DNA of 64,000 bases from Aedes albopictus. Lineage: Eukaryota; Arthropoda; Insecta; Diptera; Culicidae. The notes below the pieces were generated by a model. It saw only the letters and a program-made list of their open reading frames with translations, was not told where the DNA came from and ran no database searches. The stretch covers positions 133,056,703-133,120,702 of the forward strand of contig NC_085137.1 of NCBI RefSeq assembly GCF_035046485.1. Reading direction: 5' to 3'. Of the stretch, positions 20,277 through 33,310 are shown one piece after another (position 1 is the stretch's first letter; each line of letters begins with the position of its first letter). The position numbers were made by a program, and so were the translations under genes.

Positions 20277-22566
20277 AATTTAAGATAATACTGGGGAGCA
20301 TTCTGAGGGAAGTTGGTTCCTCCCAATAAATGTTCGGTAATTTTAGGTGATATTAAGGGGCATTCTGAGGGAAGTCGGTTCCTCCCAATAAGTGTTCGGT
20401 AATTTTAGGTGATATTGGAGGGCATTCTTAGGGAAGTTGGTTCCTCCCAATAAATGTTCGGTAATTTTAGGTGATAGTGGGAGGCATTCTTAGGAAAGTT
20501 GGTTCCTCCCAATAAATGTTCGGTAATTTTAGGTGATATTAAGGGGCATTCTGAGGGATGTCGGTTCCTCCCAATAAGTGTTCGGTAATTTTAGGTGATA
20601 TTGGAGGGCATTCTTAGGGAAGTTGGTTCCTCCCAATAAATGTTCGGTAATTTTAGGTGATAGTGGGAGGCATTCTTAGGAAAGTTGGTTCCTCCCAATA
20701 AATGTTCGGTAATTTTAGGTGATATTAAGGGGCATTCTGAGGGATGTCGGTTCCTCCCAATAAGTGTTCGGTAATTTTAGGTGATAGTGGGAGGCATTCT
20801 GAGGGAAGTCGGTTCCTCCCAATAAGTGTTCGGTAATTTTAGGTGATATTAGGGGGCATTCTGAGGGAAGTCGGTTCCTCCCAATAAGTGTTCGGTAATT
20901 TTAGGTGATATAAGGGGGCATTCTGAGGGAAGTCGGTTCCTCCCAATAAGTGTTCGGTAATTTTAGGTGATATTAAGGGGCATTCTGAGGGAAGTCGGTT
21001 CCTCCCAATAAGTGTTCGGTAATTTTAGGTGATATTAGGGGGCATTCTGAAGGAAGTCGGTTGTTCCCAATAAGTGTTCGGTAATTTTAGGTGATATTAG
21101 GGGGCATTCTGAGGGAAGTCGGTTCCTCCCAATAAGTGTTCGGTAATTTTAGGTGATAGTGGGAGGCATTCTTAGGGAAGTTGGTTCCTCCTAATAAATG
21201 TTCGGTAATTTTAGGTGATAGTGGGAGGCATTCTGAGGGAAGTTGGTTCCTCCCAATAAGTGTTCGGTAATTTTAGGTGATATAAGGCATTCTTAGGGAA
21301 GTTGGTTCCTCCCAATAAATGTTCGGTAATTTTAAGTGATAGTGGGAGGCATTCTTAGGGAAGTTGGTTCCTCCCAATAAGTGTTCGGTAATTTTAGGTG
21401 ATATTAGGGGGCATTCTGAGGGATGTCGGTTCCTTTCAATAAGTGTTCGGTAATTTTAGGTGATAGTGGGAGGCATTCTTAGGGAAGTTGGTTCCTCCCA
21501 ATAAATGTTCGGTAATTTTAGGTGATAGTGGGAGGCATTCTTAGGGAAGTTGGTTCCTCCCAATAAATGTTCGGTAATTTTAGGTAATATTAAGGGGCAT
21601 TCTGAGGGAAGTCGGTTCCTCCCAATAAGTGTTCGGTAATTTTAGGTGATATTAGGGGGCATTCTGAGGGAAGTCGGTTCCTCCCAATAAGTGTTCGGTA
21701 ATTTTAGGTGATATTAAGGGGCATTCTGAGGGAAGTCGGTTCCTCCCAATAAGTGTTCGGTAATTTTAGGTGATATTAGGGGGCATTCTGAAGGAAGTCG
21801 GTTGTTCCCAATAAGTGTTCGGTAATTTTAGGTGATATTAGGGGGCATTCTGAGGGAAGTCGGTTCCTCCCAATAAGTGTTCGGTAATTTTAGGTGATAG
21901 TGGGAGGCATTCTTAGGGAAGTTGGTTCCTCCTAATAAATGTTCGGTAATTTTAGGTGATAGTGGGAGGCATTCTGAGGGAAGTTGGTTCCTCCCAATAA
22001 GTGTTCGGTAATTTTAGGTGATATAAGGCATTCTTAGGGAAGTTGGTTCCTCCCAATAAATGTTCGGTAATTTTAGGTGATAGTGGGAGGCATTCTTAGG
22101 GAAGTTGGTTCCTCCCAATAAATGTTCGGTAATTTTAGGTGATATTAAGGGGCATTCTGAGGGAAGTCGGTTCCTCCCAATAAGTGTTCGGTAATTTTAG
22201 GTGATATTAGGGGGCATTCTGAGGGAAGTCGGTTCCTCCCAATAAGTGTTCGGTAATTTTAGGTGATATTAAGGGGCATTCTGAGGGAAGTCGGTTCCTC
22301 CCAATAAGTGTTCGGTAATTTTAGGTGATATTGGAGTGCATTCTTAGGGAAGTTGGTTCCTCCCAATAAGTGTTCGGTAATTTTAGGTGATATTAGGGGG
22401 CATTCTGAGGGATGTCGGTTCCTCCCAATAAGTGTTCGGTAATTTTAGGTGATAGTGGGAGGCATTCTTAGGGAAGTTGGTTCCTCCCAATAAGTGTTCG
22501 GTAATTTTAGGTGATATTAGGGGGCATTCTGAGGGATGTCGGTTCCTCCCAATAAGTGTTCGGTAA
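20276..22566 (+). repeat. 62-bp satellite array, plus orientation (~37 units)
   Basis: Unit starts GGTAATTTTAGGTGATATTA and contains GGGGCATTCTGAGGGAAGT, then GGTTCCTCCCAATAAGTG. Subtypes differ at AAGGGG / GGAGGG / GGGAGG and at AAGTCGG / AAGTTGG. A short 59-bp unit at about 21270 recurs 741 bp later (59 + 11x62), showing a 12-unit duplication. Confidence 0.95.
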
Positions 22567-22568
22567 AA

Positions 22569-25500
22569 TTACCGAACACTTATTGGGAGGAACCGACTTC
22601 CCTAAGAATGCCCTTCAATATCACCTAAAATTACCGAACACTTATTGGGAGGAACCGACTTCCCTCAGAATGCCCCTTAATATCACCTAAAATTACCGAA
22701 CATTTATTGGGAGGAACCAACTTCCCTAAGAATGCCCTCCAATATCACCTAAAATTACCGAACACTTATTGGGAGGAACCGACTTCCCTCAGAATGCCTC
22801 CCACTATCATCTAAAATTACCGAACATTTATTGGGAGGAACCAACATCCCTAAGAATGCCCTCCAATATCACCTAAAATTACCGAACACTTATTGAGAGG
22901 AACCGACTTCCCTCAGAATGCCCCCTAATATCACCTAAAATTACCGAACACTTATTGGGAGGAACCAACTTCCCTAAGAATGCCCTCCAATATCACCTAA
23001 AATTACCGAACACTTATTGGGAGGAACCGACTTCCCTCAGAATGCCCTCCAATATAACCTAAAATTACCGAACACTTATTGGGAGGAACCGACTTCCCTC
23101 AGAATGCCCCCTAATATCACCTAAAATTACCGAACACTTATTGGGAGGAACCGACTTCCCTCAGAATGCCTCCCACTATCACCTAAAATTACCGAACACT
23201 TATTGGGAGGAACCGACATCCCTCAGAATGCCCCTTAATATCACCTAAAATTACCGAACATTTATTGGGAGGAACCAACTTTCCTAAGAATGCCTCCCAC
23301 TATCACCTAAAATTACCGAACATTTATTGGGAGGAACCAACTTCCCTAAGAATGCCCTCCAATATCACCTAAAATTACCGAACACTTATTGGGAGGAACC
23401 GACTTCCCTCAGAATGCCTCCCACTATCACCTAAAATTACCGAACACTTATTGGGAGGAACCGACATCCCTCAGAATGCCCCCTAATATCTCCTAAAATT
23501 ACCGAACACTTATTGGGAGGAACCGACTTCCCTCAGAATGCCTCCCACTATCACCTAAAATTACCGAACATTTATTGGGAGGAACCAACTTCCCTAAGAA
23601 TGCCCTCCAATATCACCTAAAATTACCGAACACTTATTGAGAGGAACCGACTTCCCTCAGAATGCCCCTTAATATCACCTAAAATTACCGAACACTTATT
23701 GGGAGGAACCAACTTCCCTCAGAATGCCCCCTAATATCACCTAAAATTACCGAACACTTATTGGGAGGAACCAACTTCCCTAAGAATGCCCTCCAATATC
23801 ACCCAAAATTACCGAACACTTATTGGGAGGAACCAACTTCCCTAAGAATGCCCTCCAATATCACCTAAAATTACCGAACACTTATTGGGAGGAACCGACT
23901 TCCCTCAGAATGCCTCCCACTATCACCTAAAATTACCGAACACTTATTGAGAGGAACCGACTTCCCTCAGAATGCCCCCTAATATAACCTAAAATTACCG
24001 AACACTTATTGGGAGGAACCAACTTCCCTAAGAATGCCCTTCAATATCACCTAAAATTACCGAACACTTATTGGGAGGAACCGACTTCCCTCAGAATGCC
24101 CTCCAATATCACCTAAAATTACCGAACACTTATTGGGAGGAACCGACTTCCCTCAGAATGCCCCCTAATATCACCTAAAATTACCGAACACTTATTGGGA
24201 GGAACCGACTTCCCTCAGAATGCCTCCCACTATCACCTAAAATTACCGAACATTTATTGGGAGGAACCAACTTCCCTAAGAATGCCCTCCAATATCACCT
24301 AAAATTACCAAACACTTATTGGGAGGAACCGACTTCCCTCAGAATGCCCCTTAATATCACCTAAAATTACCGAACATTCATTGGGAGGAACCAACTTTCC
24401 TAAGAATGCCTCCCACTATCACCTAAAATTACCGAACATTTATTGGGAGGAACCAACTTCCCTAAGAATGCCCTCCAATATCACCTAAAATTACCAAACA
24501 CTTATTGGGAGGAACCGACTTCCCTCAGAATGCCCCTTAATATCACCTAAAATTACCGAACACTTATTGGGAGGAACCGACATCCCTCAGAATGCCCTCC
24601 AATATCACCTAAAATTACCGAACACTTATTGGGAGGAACCGACTTCCCTCAGAATGCCCCCTAATATCACCTAAAATTACCGAACACTTATTGGGAGGAA
24701 CCGACTTCCCTCAGAATGCCTCCCACTATCACCTAAAATTACCGAACACTTATTGGGAGGAACCGACATCCCTCAGAATGCCCCTTAATATCACCTAAAA
24801 TTACCGAACATTTATTGGGAGGAACCAACTTTCCTAAGAATGCCTCCCACTATCACCTAAAATTACCGAACATTTATTGGGAAGAACCAACTTCCCTAAG
24901 AATGCCCTCCAATATCACCTAAAATTACCGAACACTTATTGGGAGGAACCGACTTCCCTCAGAATGCCTCCCACTATCACCTAAAATTACCGAACACTTA
25001 TTGGGAGGAACCGACATCCCTAAGAATGCCCTCCAATATCACCTAAAATTACCAAACACTTATTGGGAGGAACCGACTTCCCTCAGAATGCCCCTTAATA
25101 TCACCTAAAATTACCGAACACTTATTGGGAGGAACCGACATCCCTCAGAATGCCCTCCAATATCACCTAAAATTACCGAACACTTATTGGGAGGAACCGA
25201 CTTCCCTCAGAATGCCCCCTAATATCACCTAAAATTACCGAACACTTATTGGGAGGAACCGACTTCCCTCAGAATGCCTCCCACTATCACCTAAAATTAC
25301 CGAACACTTATTGGGAGGAACCGACATCCCTCAGAATGCCCCTTAATATCACCTAAAATTACCGAACATTTATTGGGAGGAACCAACTTTCCTAAGAATG
25401 CCTCCCACTATCACCTAAAATTACCGAACATTTATTGGGAGGAACCAACTTCCCTAAGAATGCCCTCCAATATCACCTAAAATTACCGAACACTTATTGG

Positions 25501-26725
25501 GAGGAACCGACTTCCCTCAGAATGCCTCCCACTATCACCTAAAATTACCGAACACTTATTGGGAGGAACCGACATCCCTCAGAATGCCCCCTAATTTCAC
25601 CTAAAATTACCGAACACTTATTGGGAGGAACCGACTTCCCTCAGAATGCCTCCCACTATCACCTAAAATTACCGAACATTTATTGGGAGGAACCAACTTC
25701 CCTAAGAATGCCCTCCAATATCACCTAAAATTACCGAACACTTATTGAGAGGAACCGACTTCCCTCAGAATGCCCCCTAATATCACCTAAAATTACCGAA
25801 CACTTATTGGGAGGAACCAACTTCCCTAAGAATGCCCTCCAATATCACCTAAAATTACCGAACACTTATTGGGAGGAACCGACTTCCCTCAGAATGCCCC
25901 CTAATATCACCTAAAATTACCGAACACTTATTGGGAGGAACCGACATCCCTCAGAATGCCCCTTAATATCACCTAAAATTACCGAACATTTATTGGGAGG
26001 AACCAACTTTCCTAAGAATGCCTCCCACTATCACCTAAAATTACCGAACATTTATTGGGAGGAACCAACTTCCCTAAGAATGCCCTCCAATATCACCTAA
26101 AATTACCGAACACTTATTGGGAGGAACCGACTTCCCTCAGAATGCCCCTTAATATCACCTAAAATTACCGAACACTTATTGGGAGGAACCAACTTCCCTA
26201 AGAATGCCCTCCAATATCACCTAAAATTACCGAACACTTATTGAGAGGAACCGACTTCCCTCAGAATGCCCCCAAATATCACCTAAAATTACCGAACACT
26301 TATTGGGAGGAACCAACTTCCCTAAGAATGCCCTCCAATATCACCTAAAATTACCGAACACTTATTGGGAGGAACCGACTTCCCTCAGAATGCCCCCTAA
26401 TATCACCTAAAATTACCGAACACTTATTGGGAGGAACCGACATCCCTCAGAATGCCCCTTAATATCACCTAAAATTACCGAACATTTATTGGGAGGAACC
26501 AACTTTCCTAAGAATGCCTCCCACTATCACCTAAAATTACCGAACATTTATTGGGAGGAACCAACTTCCCTAAGAATGCCCTCCAATATCACCTAAAATT
26601 ACCGAACACTTATTGGGAGGAACCGACTTCCCTCAGAATGCCCCTTAATATCACCTAAAATTACCGAACATTTATTGGGAGGAACCAACTTCCCTCAGAA
26701 TGCTCCCCAGTATTATCTTAAATTA
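22569..26725 (-). repeat. 62-bp satellite array, minus orientation (~67 units)
   Basis: The same unit reversed. A marker combination beginning CCGACATCCCTCAG then CCCCTTAAT occurs at about 23213, 24763, 25321, 25941 and 26437. The spacings are 1550, 558, 620 and 496 bp, exactly 25, 9, 10 and 8 units. Unit length is therefore strictly kept and blocks of 8-10 units have duplicated. The array is about 30 units longer than the left one. Confidence 0.95.
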
Positions 26726-27935
26726 CCGAACATTTATTTAAAACTCCCAACTTCCCGCAATAATCCACCTTAATATCTCCCATTCATACCTTAAATAGTA
26801 CAGAACAGACTGTGTACCCGATGGTATGTAATGCCAGAAAAAAGAATAATCACAGCTTATTTATCAAATTAGCTGTAATTATACAACACTAATAAATTAA
26901 CACACATTAATTATGGAATTATTCATTAAATTACTTATTTAAAATCAATGAAATAATATCTGACTTCGTCAGCATAACCCCATCCCATCTGAATAGCACC
27001 GCAGTTCGACTGCGAGTGCAAGGAAACCCAACTCGGCAGAGGATTTTAAACACCATGCAGCTCGTCTTGCTCTCGGCGACCAACATTGGTATCGCTACTA
27101 GCATAGCAATGTTTTAAAAATCTTGCGCGCGTCCTTTCGCACGCAACCTCCGCATTGCTTTCCGCCATAGCGGAAATTCGATGCGCCGCTTTGAACTGTG
27201 CGCATTCCGCTACAAACTTCTCCGGCTCTCCACCCGAACGACCAACTCGCCCAGATTGGTGCAATGTTTGTTATGCACGACCAAACATAACACCAATCAG
27301 GACCAGTTGGTTGGTTGTGTGGCAATGTTTGGCTATTCATGTGCGTTGCAATAGTTTCGCTTGCCTGCTGGTGGGAGAGAAAACAGCAAGCACACGAACG
27401 GGAAGTGCTGCCAAAGCACGGTTCAATGAAATCGGGGCGATGTTTTTCGCAATTCGATGAGTTTCTTACCTAACTTTGAATTAATTATTGTGGCCAAACT
27501 ACAAAAAAATCAATGTTGGTCCCAAAGAGAGTTTGGTAGAAAACAACATAAACAATCTTTTGTAGAATATCACTTTTCTACTTTACTACGTGTTTTTATT
27601 AAAAAACAACAAAAATACCTAAAAAAAGAGCATTTTTTTCTGCTTTTGCCGCAAACTTTCCAAAATTTAAGCATGTTAATCACTTCAGATCGAGTTTTTG
27701 TCCAAGAAGCATAACAGCACAATGGTTCACGCTTTCAATTCATGCAAAAAGATTGAGATTTTGATCAAAGATAGCTGAGATACAATTTTTTGAAGTTTTG
27801 CATGTTAAAAATCATAGAATTTTGAATAACTCACTTAGCAGTGATTTGCGACCCCATGTTCCTTGGGCACTTTTTCATGTCTCATTAAGACCTATCTGCC
27901 CCCAAATTATTTAAAGTCCGGAAACAAACACCCTG
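26725..27935. repeat. fold-back right arm
   Basis: Reverse complement of 19066-20276. See the element entry. Confidence 0.9.
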
Positions 27936-30900
27936 TATACAAAGCAATTTTCTTCAGATAACAAAATAAATCGATCATCTTATTAGAGCACTTTTCGACG
28001 GTTCACCTATATAGGTGTCCACGTTTTTAGGAATCATGTTTCCGATAATTTCGGAATTCTCATGATTTACCATTTACCTTCCAAACTGAATGAGTTTATT
28101 TTTACGGTTTGGTCGTTCAATAGGTTTACATTCTACGATGCATATTTCCCCGCATTAACTGATGATTCGTGCTCAATCAAACCTATTTTAACATTACAAA
28201 ACCAAAAATTTGTTCCTTTGATGTCGCTCTTTTGGGTTCTGAACTGTAGGACTTATTTTAATGGTGTACCTCCAAAATATTTCAAAAGCCCCTCAACATG
28301 TTATGTTCTCACTCTAGATACCTAATGAAGCTATTTCAGCAAGCCTTTTCCAAATTATTCGCATTCAATGTACCGTCAAAATTTAAAACTTTTTATCTTT
28401 AAGTAACTCTGATTTTCTTCATATGCTCATCATATTGATAATATTCTCAGTTCGTTAGATCGGACTAGAATATTCTGCATTATTGCAAAGCCCAATCATC
28501 TGTCTATCATATCACTTATTTCACATCTTTTCGATGAAATACATCCTCATTTTTTTTTTGTTAACGCTAACAAGTCTGACTTAGTGCACACTGACCATGA
28601 TTGTCTGTGTCATGATGGCCCTTACGCTTGCCTCTACGATTCATTTCTATGTACTGAAACAATTTAAAGCAGGTTTTTATTCAAATTTTCATGAGCATGA
28701 GCATGAGATGACCGTACAATTCGTAGTTGCTACTTCGTTACTGACCAGAACAGTCAACATTGCACAGGGAACCAAATGGATGGGGCCTGGGTGTAGCTTT
28801 CCATCCTCAATGTGCAATTTTGAAGGTTCAAAACTTTATATTGTCAGTACCGGCGCCGGCCACGTCCTTACGGTCATCGGGGAAGGGAAGGAATGTTGGT
28901 GTGACATCCGTTGCTACTATAGACCGTGTGTACCTCCGCATCCCCACGATTGTCACAGGAAGGAAGTTTGTTACAAAGGAAGGGAAGGGATAGAAAGTTA
29001 CATAGATCTGGATTCACATTTTGGTAAATGATGTGAGCTATGCAACCCTTGATATGGTTTAGTCTTCCGCCAGCCGGCTGTCGGAAGAATACAATAGGGG
29101 GATTCACTTAACAGTGTAAACTGATTAAACTGATTAAACGTCGCGATCACCAAGGCAATCTTTGATTATTTCATTCGCAAAATCATGAAACATTTCAAAT
29201 AAGCAGAAAATCATGGCTTACGCAGCAATTTAATCTGTTTAGTGAATACCCCTAATAATTTTATTGTATGTTTGTGTATTAAATTTAATTGTATACCGGG
29301 TATGAATATTTTTTAAACCACGCTTATGTCGGATCCACTCGTAATAACGCACGTTTTAAGCTTATCGTTTCACAGTCAGAAAATAAACTGTATGCAACTC
29401 CGTTAAGTGTTACTGCCAATGCTGAAAAACCAAAACCCACGCCGTAGCTTTACGAGTAAACTGGACAACTAAACAACTAGAATCGTTGCTTTTGAGTTTT
29501 ATCTATGTTCTTGTATTACTTTTTTTCGCGTTCCCGTGTTAATAAGATTGGGGATAATAAAACCGTTGTACATATTTATTATCCGCGAATGTTCGCAACG
29601 CGTAATATAAGTTGAAGGTGTGATGAACAGAAATACATTATCGTAAATGTTCGAAAAAGATATCGAAATTATGGAACTCGGCACGAATAAATCGACGCGG
29701 AAAACGTGGTCTATTTGTCACTGTATCGTAAGGTAATCTTGACCTTTCTAAAGAAAGAGATACTTCGCCGTTTTGATCGCTGATTGCCTGCTTGTAAATC
29801 TGAAATAGAAAAAAGTATTAAATTGTGATACGTTCTCCACTGTTATATTTTTGTAAATTGTTATTTATATATAGTTTAAATTTACCTCCATCCCTCTGAA
29901 ACAAACAGTATATTAGCAATGAAAAATAAATAGAATAAAATGAATAAATAAATAAATAAATAAATAGTGTAAAAAAGTACACCAAATCTTGATCCTGGAA
30001 TGTTCCTGCATTTGAATAAACCAGGCTGGAAAATAGCAAGATCAAAACTTGAAATGGTAGATCTTACACCGTAACGCACCATTCCAAGGTGATCTACCCA
30101 CGTTACGGGTTGATTTAAAGCAGGTTTTTATTCAAATTTTCAATGAACTTATTAACACAAATATCGTTTATACATTTTTATTGGTAAAAATCCATGGATT
30201 TGATATATAACATTTATTTGTACACACGTACTCGTTTTCCACGCTGGATCACACATAAAATCGATGGACCTTACATAAACTATGTGTATCTACACATGGA
30301 AAGGGTTATCTATGACAAATTGCAAAAATCTATGTGTGCGACACATGCATACAATATTTGCAGTTTTTTCAGTGTATGAAATCTAAAAATTCAAACAAGG
30401 TAACATGTTAGTAAATGGTACCTGTTTGCATTAATAAGCTCGACTGAAAAACAAACCTCATAATCCAGCTTTCATTAGATATATCTATTCCTGTAGTTAC
30501 AGAAATGATTATCTTTTGTTATTCCAATATCTTGTGCTTCTGATGTACTGTACGTTATTCTCCTCAATAATAGTTTCAATACTTCTTTAACTGATCAAAA
30601 TTTGTCTCTTCCTGTAAGGAAATTATTGTGCAGAATTTGTTGTTGAGCGTACTGCTGAACCTTGTTCTCTAACTTGTGCCACAGTTCTTGGCAAGATGGC
30701 CCACTCATTAGCAAAAATGGCACTATATCCAGTGTTAGGCAATCATAAGTCAAAATGCCCCTCCTGACAACACCCGATACATTTTATATTCAAAGACTTC
30801 AGAAGTGATTACTCAAGAACTCACTGTACTTGAATCGCATAATCATTTAGTGGCATTCAATAGGTTATAAAGAGCTTTTTACCCGAATTCCTGAGACTTC

Positions 30901-31052
30901 TAGTTAAGCCGAAAAGTTTCATTTTTTATTGTTCGATTTTTTTTAAATATCTAATTCAACTAGCCATTTGACTAGCATGATACTTAACAGGTTAGTGGTT
31001 AGCAACTGCTCTGAATATGTCGTCTAGCTTCAACGAATGCTTTAACTGTCAT

Positions 31053-31527
31053 CAGAGATGGAAACACTCTCATCGTGAATCAACTCGCGAGTGTTAAACC
31101 AACAAACGGTTTACTCACGGTGCCGAGAGTAAGCCGTGTGTGAGTTTATTCGCACCCGCTTGCTTCACGAGTATGAAGCAAAATAAATACAAAAACACTC
31201 ATGAATTTTTATTCGCGAAGAACAAGTGGAGATGGGGGAATTGAACTTTAGTGCGATTTTAATAGCAAAACAAGTAATTATCTATCAGATAGTAGTGTTT
31301 TGAGCTTTATTGTTCCTGAAAAGTAAATCTGCCGGCCGTGTAAATTCGTTTTTTCACAAAATTGAAACATGTTCAGAGCTGCTTCGCGAATCAATCACGA
31401 GTGCGACCAGCTTCGTTAGCTCGGGAGTGAAGGAAGTGCGAATATATTCTGGCTTCTGTTGTTCACGAGTAGGATAGCTTTGCGTTTGTGTCTACTCAGC
31501 TGCATTCCTCACTGTTTTCCATCACTG
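31053..31527. mobile_element. MITE-like element, ends CAG(A/T)GATGGAAA
   Basis: Left CAGAGATGGAAACACTC pairs with the inverse of GTTTTCCATCACTG at the right. The ends look hAT-like but no 8-bp duplication is visible. Confidence 0.5.
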
Positions 31528-32257
31528 ATCTTGCAAACTACCAAGACAGTTTAATTATTCTCACACACTGATGTTAATTTTCTTGAAGTTACATTTTTAG
31601 TCTTGTAACAGGACAAAGCATTAGTTAAATCATGTCTTCATGTTAATTTGGTTTCAAGAGCCAACCCTTTTTACGTCTCGTAGACTTATTATACTTTACT
31701 GAGCAATGATAACTTCAATATATATCACCTGAGGTGGGTCCACAACAATCTCAGTATCTGCTCAGTTATATTCGCATTTGGAATATATTCAAATACTATT
31801 CGTTCCTGTTTTCCTAGTCACGCTCAGCCTAAAGTTCAGTTTTGTCTTTCGCCTTCTCAGCTGCCACTTAATTGGTGTGAAATTTCATTTTTAATGGTTC
31901 AATTTAACTAAAAAGCCCAGATTGGAGTTCAAGAGAAATCGCTCAAGAAACTTCTAGAACGATTCCTGTCAGAAACTTTCTACGGTGACTGCCATTTGAA
32001 CTGTCATTTCTTCGCAACTGCGTACTGCGATCGAAGAAAAAACGGTTTCTTGAGTGATTCAGCCAAGGAATTTCCCATGCCTTGAGGCCGAGAAATTCCT
32101 TCTGATCTGCAAACAGCCCTTAAATCTGCGTTGGCTGGTAATCTGTTTCTTACGAAATTTACGACACTGTTGCGTTTTTAGTACTTTAATTTTCAATAAC
32201 ACAATTCGCCTTATACGGCTCTACAAAGAAACGACTATATCTGCCTTGCAGGTCTTA

Positions 32258-32520
32258 CCGCCTTCAACGGCATTTCCACCTTCAACGGCTTTTTCCGCCT
32301 TCAACAGCTTTTCACTCTCCGACGGATCTTTCCGTTTTTCGTCTTAGTCGGCTCTTCTGCCTATAACATTTTTCCTGCTTTCCGCCTTCAACGGCTTTTC
32401 TATCTGTAATCCTTTCCGCCTTTTACGGCTATTTCAAGAATGTCGCCTTCATTAGCTTTTATCGCCTTCATTGGCTTTCATCGCCTTCACTGGCTTTTAA
32501 CAGCAACGGCAAAATTTGAT
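32258..32520. repeat. degenerate CGCCTTCAACGGC minisatellite
   Basis: Roughly ten imperfect copies of CGCCTTCAACGGCTTTT at 20-30-bp spacing. Confidence 0.7.
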
Positions 32521-32995
32521 TTCAAAATATTGTTTCACCTCTACGCCTTCCTCGGCCATCCGGTTAACATTGATTTGACTTCATTCATCATTCAGCATTT
32601 AAGTCTAGATTTAGGACAACAACCCTATTCAACGAGTACCAATATCACAATCAACAAAACTTAGGTTTTCTTCACAGTTCTTTATTTCTTTATCTGATAA
32701 TAGTGATTGTCATCGATTTGAACTAAACAATACCGATCACCATCAAAATCTCTCACAGGTTGATCATTGTCATTAGTCGAAGGTACAAATAGATTGTTTG
32801 ATTCATATTGAACAGTTAGTACACAATATTTACCTTTTTGATTCCAATGTTGAAATTCAATCACAAGTCATCACCTGGAGGTCATCACCACTCTGCATGC
32901 ACCACACACACACATACCACTCATCTCTTTCTTTTTCCAAAGACAACACTTCCCGAACCGAAATTAAACTAATTTCACATGCACTGTTCACCGTT

Positions 32996-33005
32996 CTCGT
33001 CGCCA
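32996..33005 (-). promoter_or_regulatory. primer-binding site complementary to tRNA-Ser 3' end
   Basis: Minus-strand TGGCGACGAG begins two bases after the 5' LTR. The plus strand reads CTCGTCGCCA, the 3' end expected for an insect tRNA-Ser(GCU) plus CCA (tRNA sequence from memory). Confidence 0.75.
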
Positions 33006-33006
33006 A

Positions 33007-33219
33007 TGTGAGAATCTTTCTCTGTAATGATTATTCAACAACTGTATTCATTATTTGTATACACTTTATTACCGATACTTCAATATTACATACAATGATT
33101 CACACTCCAGACAACAATTACAACATCTCCACATATGACAGATACTCAATGTAAACATACACGCTAAACGTAATAGAGTAATACAATAGTTTATTATGTG
33201 CATACCACAAGGTACCACA
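33007..33219 (-). repeat. 5' LTR of the retroelement
   Basis: 213 bp, one mismatch to the 3' LTR. Confidence 0.92.
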
Positions 33220-33224
33220 GCACC

Positions 33225-33310
33225 AAATGAAAGCTACAACATCCTAGTAAATCGCCAAGAAATATTATTTCGATTGGATATTTGGTTACAGAGATATCTT
33301 TCAAAGAGTA
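33225..33310 (+). repeat. old host repeat, segment 3
   Basis: Continues AAATGAAAGCTACAACATCC from the GCACC target, matching 16442-16525 of the same host repeat. Confidence 0.85.

Larger units (their letters stand above)
19066..27935. mobile_element. 8.87-kb fold-back element enclosing an inverted satellite
   Basis: Ends CAGGGTGTTTGTTTCCGG and its reverse complement sit inside TATA (or TA) on both sides, a mariner-like target. The arms (19066 to about 20276 and about 26725 to 27935) appear identical, with paired positions summing to 47001. Between them lie only 62-bp satellite units, in plus orientation up to about 22566 and minus orientation from 22569. Frames in the arms are mirrored because of the symmetry and show no transposase similarity. 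The whole can fold into a hairpin several kilobases long. Confidence 0.9.
27938..32995 (-). other. LTR-element interior between fold-back and 5' LTR; no gag-pol
   Basis: About 5 kb, AT-rich. It includes a 31-bp direct repeat starting TTTAAAGCAGG at about 28660 and 30113; a GC-richer stretch at 28750-29090 with repeated GGAAGGGAAGG words; an ATAA microsatellite at about 29940; an inverted-repeat element at 31053-31527; degenerate CGCCTTCAACGGC repeats at 32258-32520; and a 60-codon minus-strand frame at 32682-32864, just downstream of the primer-binding site, with no recognised domain. No retroviral-type motifs were seen in any frame. Confidence 0.65.
17560..33219 (-). mobile_element. 15.66-kb LTR retroelement lacking gag-pol (LARD-like)
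   Basis: Two 213-bp direct repeats (17560-17772, 33007-33219) differ at one position by eye, begin TGTG and end CACA. A perfect 5-bp target duplication GCACC flanks them (17555-17559, 33220-33224), and the host repeat reads straight through when the element is removed. On the minus strand a primer-binding site follows the 5' LTR and a purine-rich tract precedes the 3' LTR, which fixes orientation. The internal 15.2 kb has no recognisable gag, protease, RT or integrase, so it would need proteins in trans. Subtracting the nested fold-back element (19066-27935) leaves about 6.8 kb. The near-identical LTRs indicate recent insertion. Confidence 0.9.

Noticed and set aside
20276..26725. CRISPR-like regular array
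   Set aside because: There are no variable spacers: units are contiguous 62-bp copies, in a eukaryotic genome, and inverted in the middle.
19541..27460. Identical 72-101-codon frames in both fold-back arms
   Set aside because: They are identical only because the arms are mirror copies. No domain, start context or transposase motif.
28597..29031. 144-codon plus-strand frame in the LTR element
   Set aside because: It lies in a repeat-textured GC-richer patch, matches no retroelement protein and has no codon bias like the real gene at 39216.
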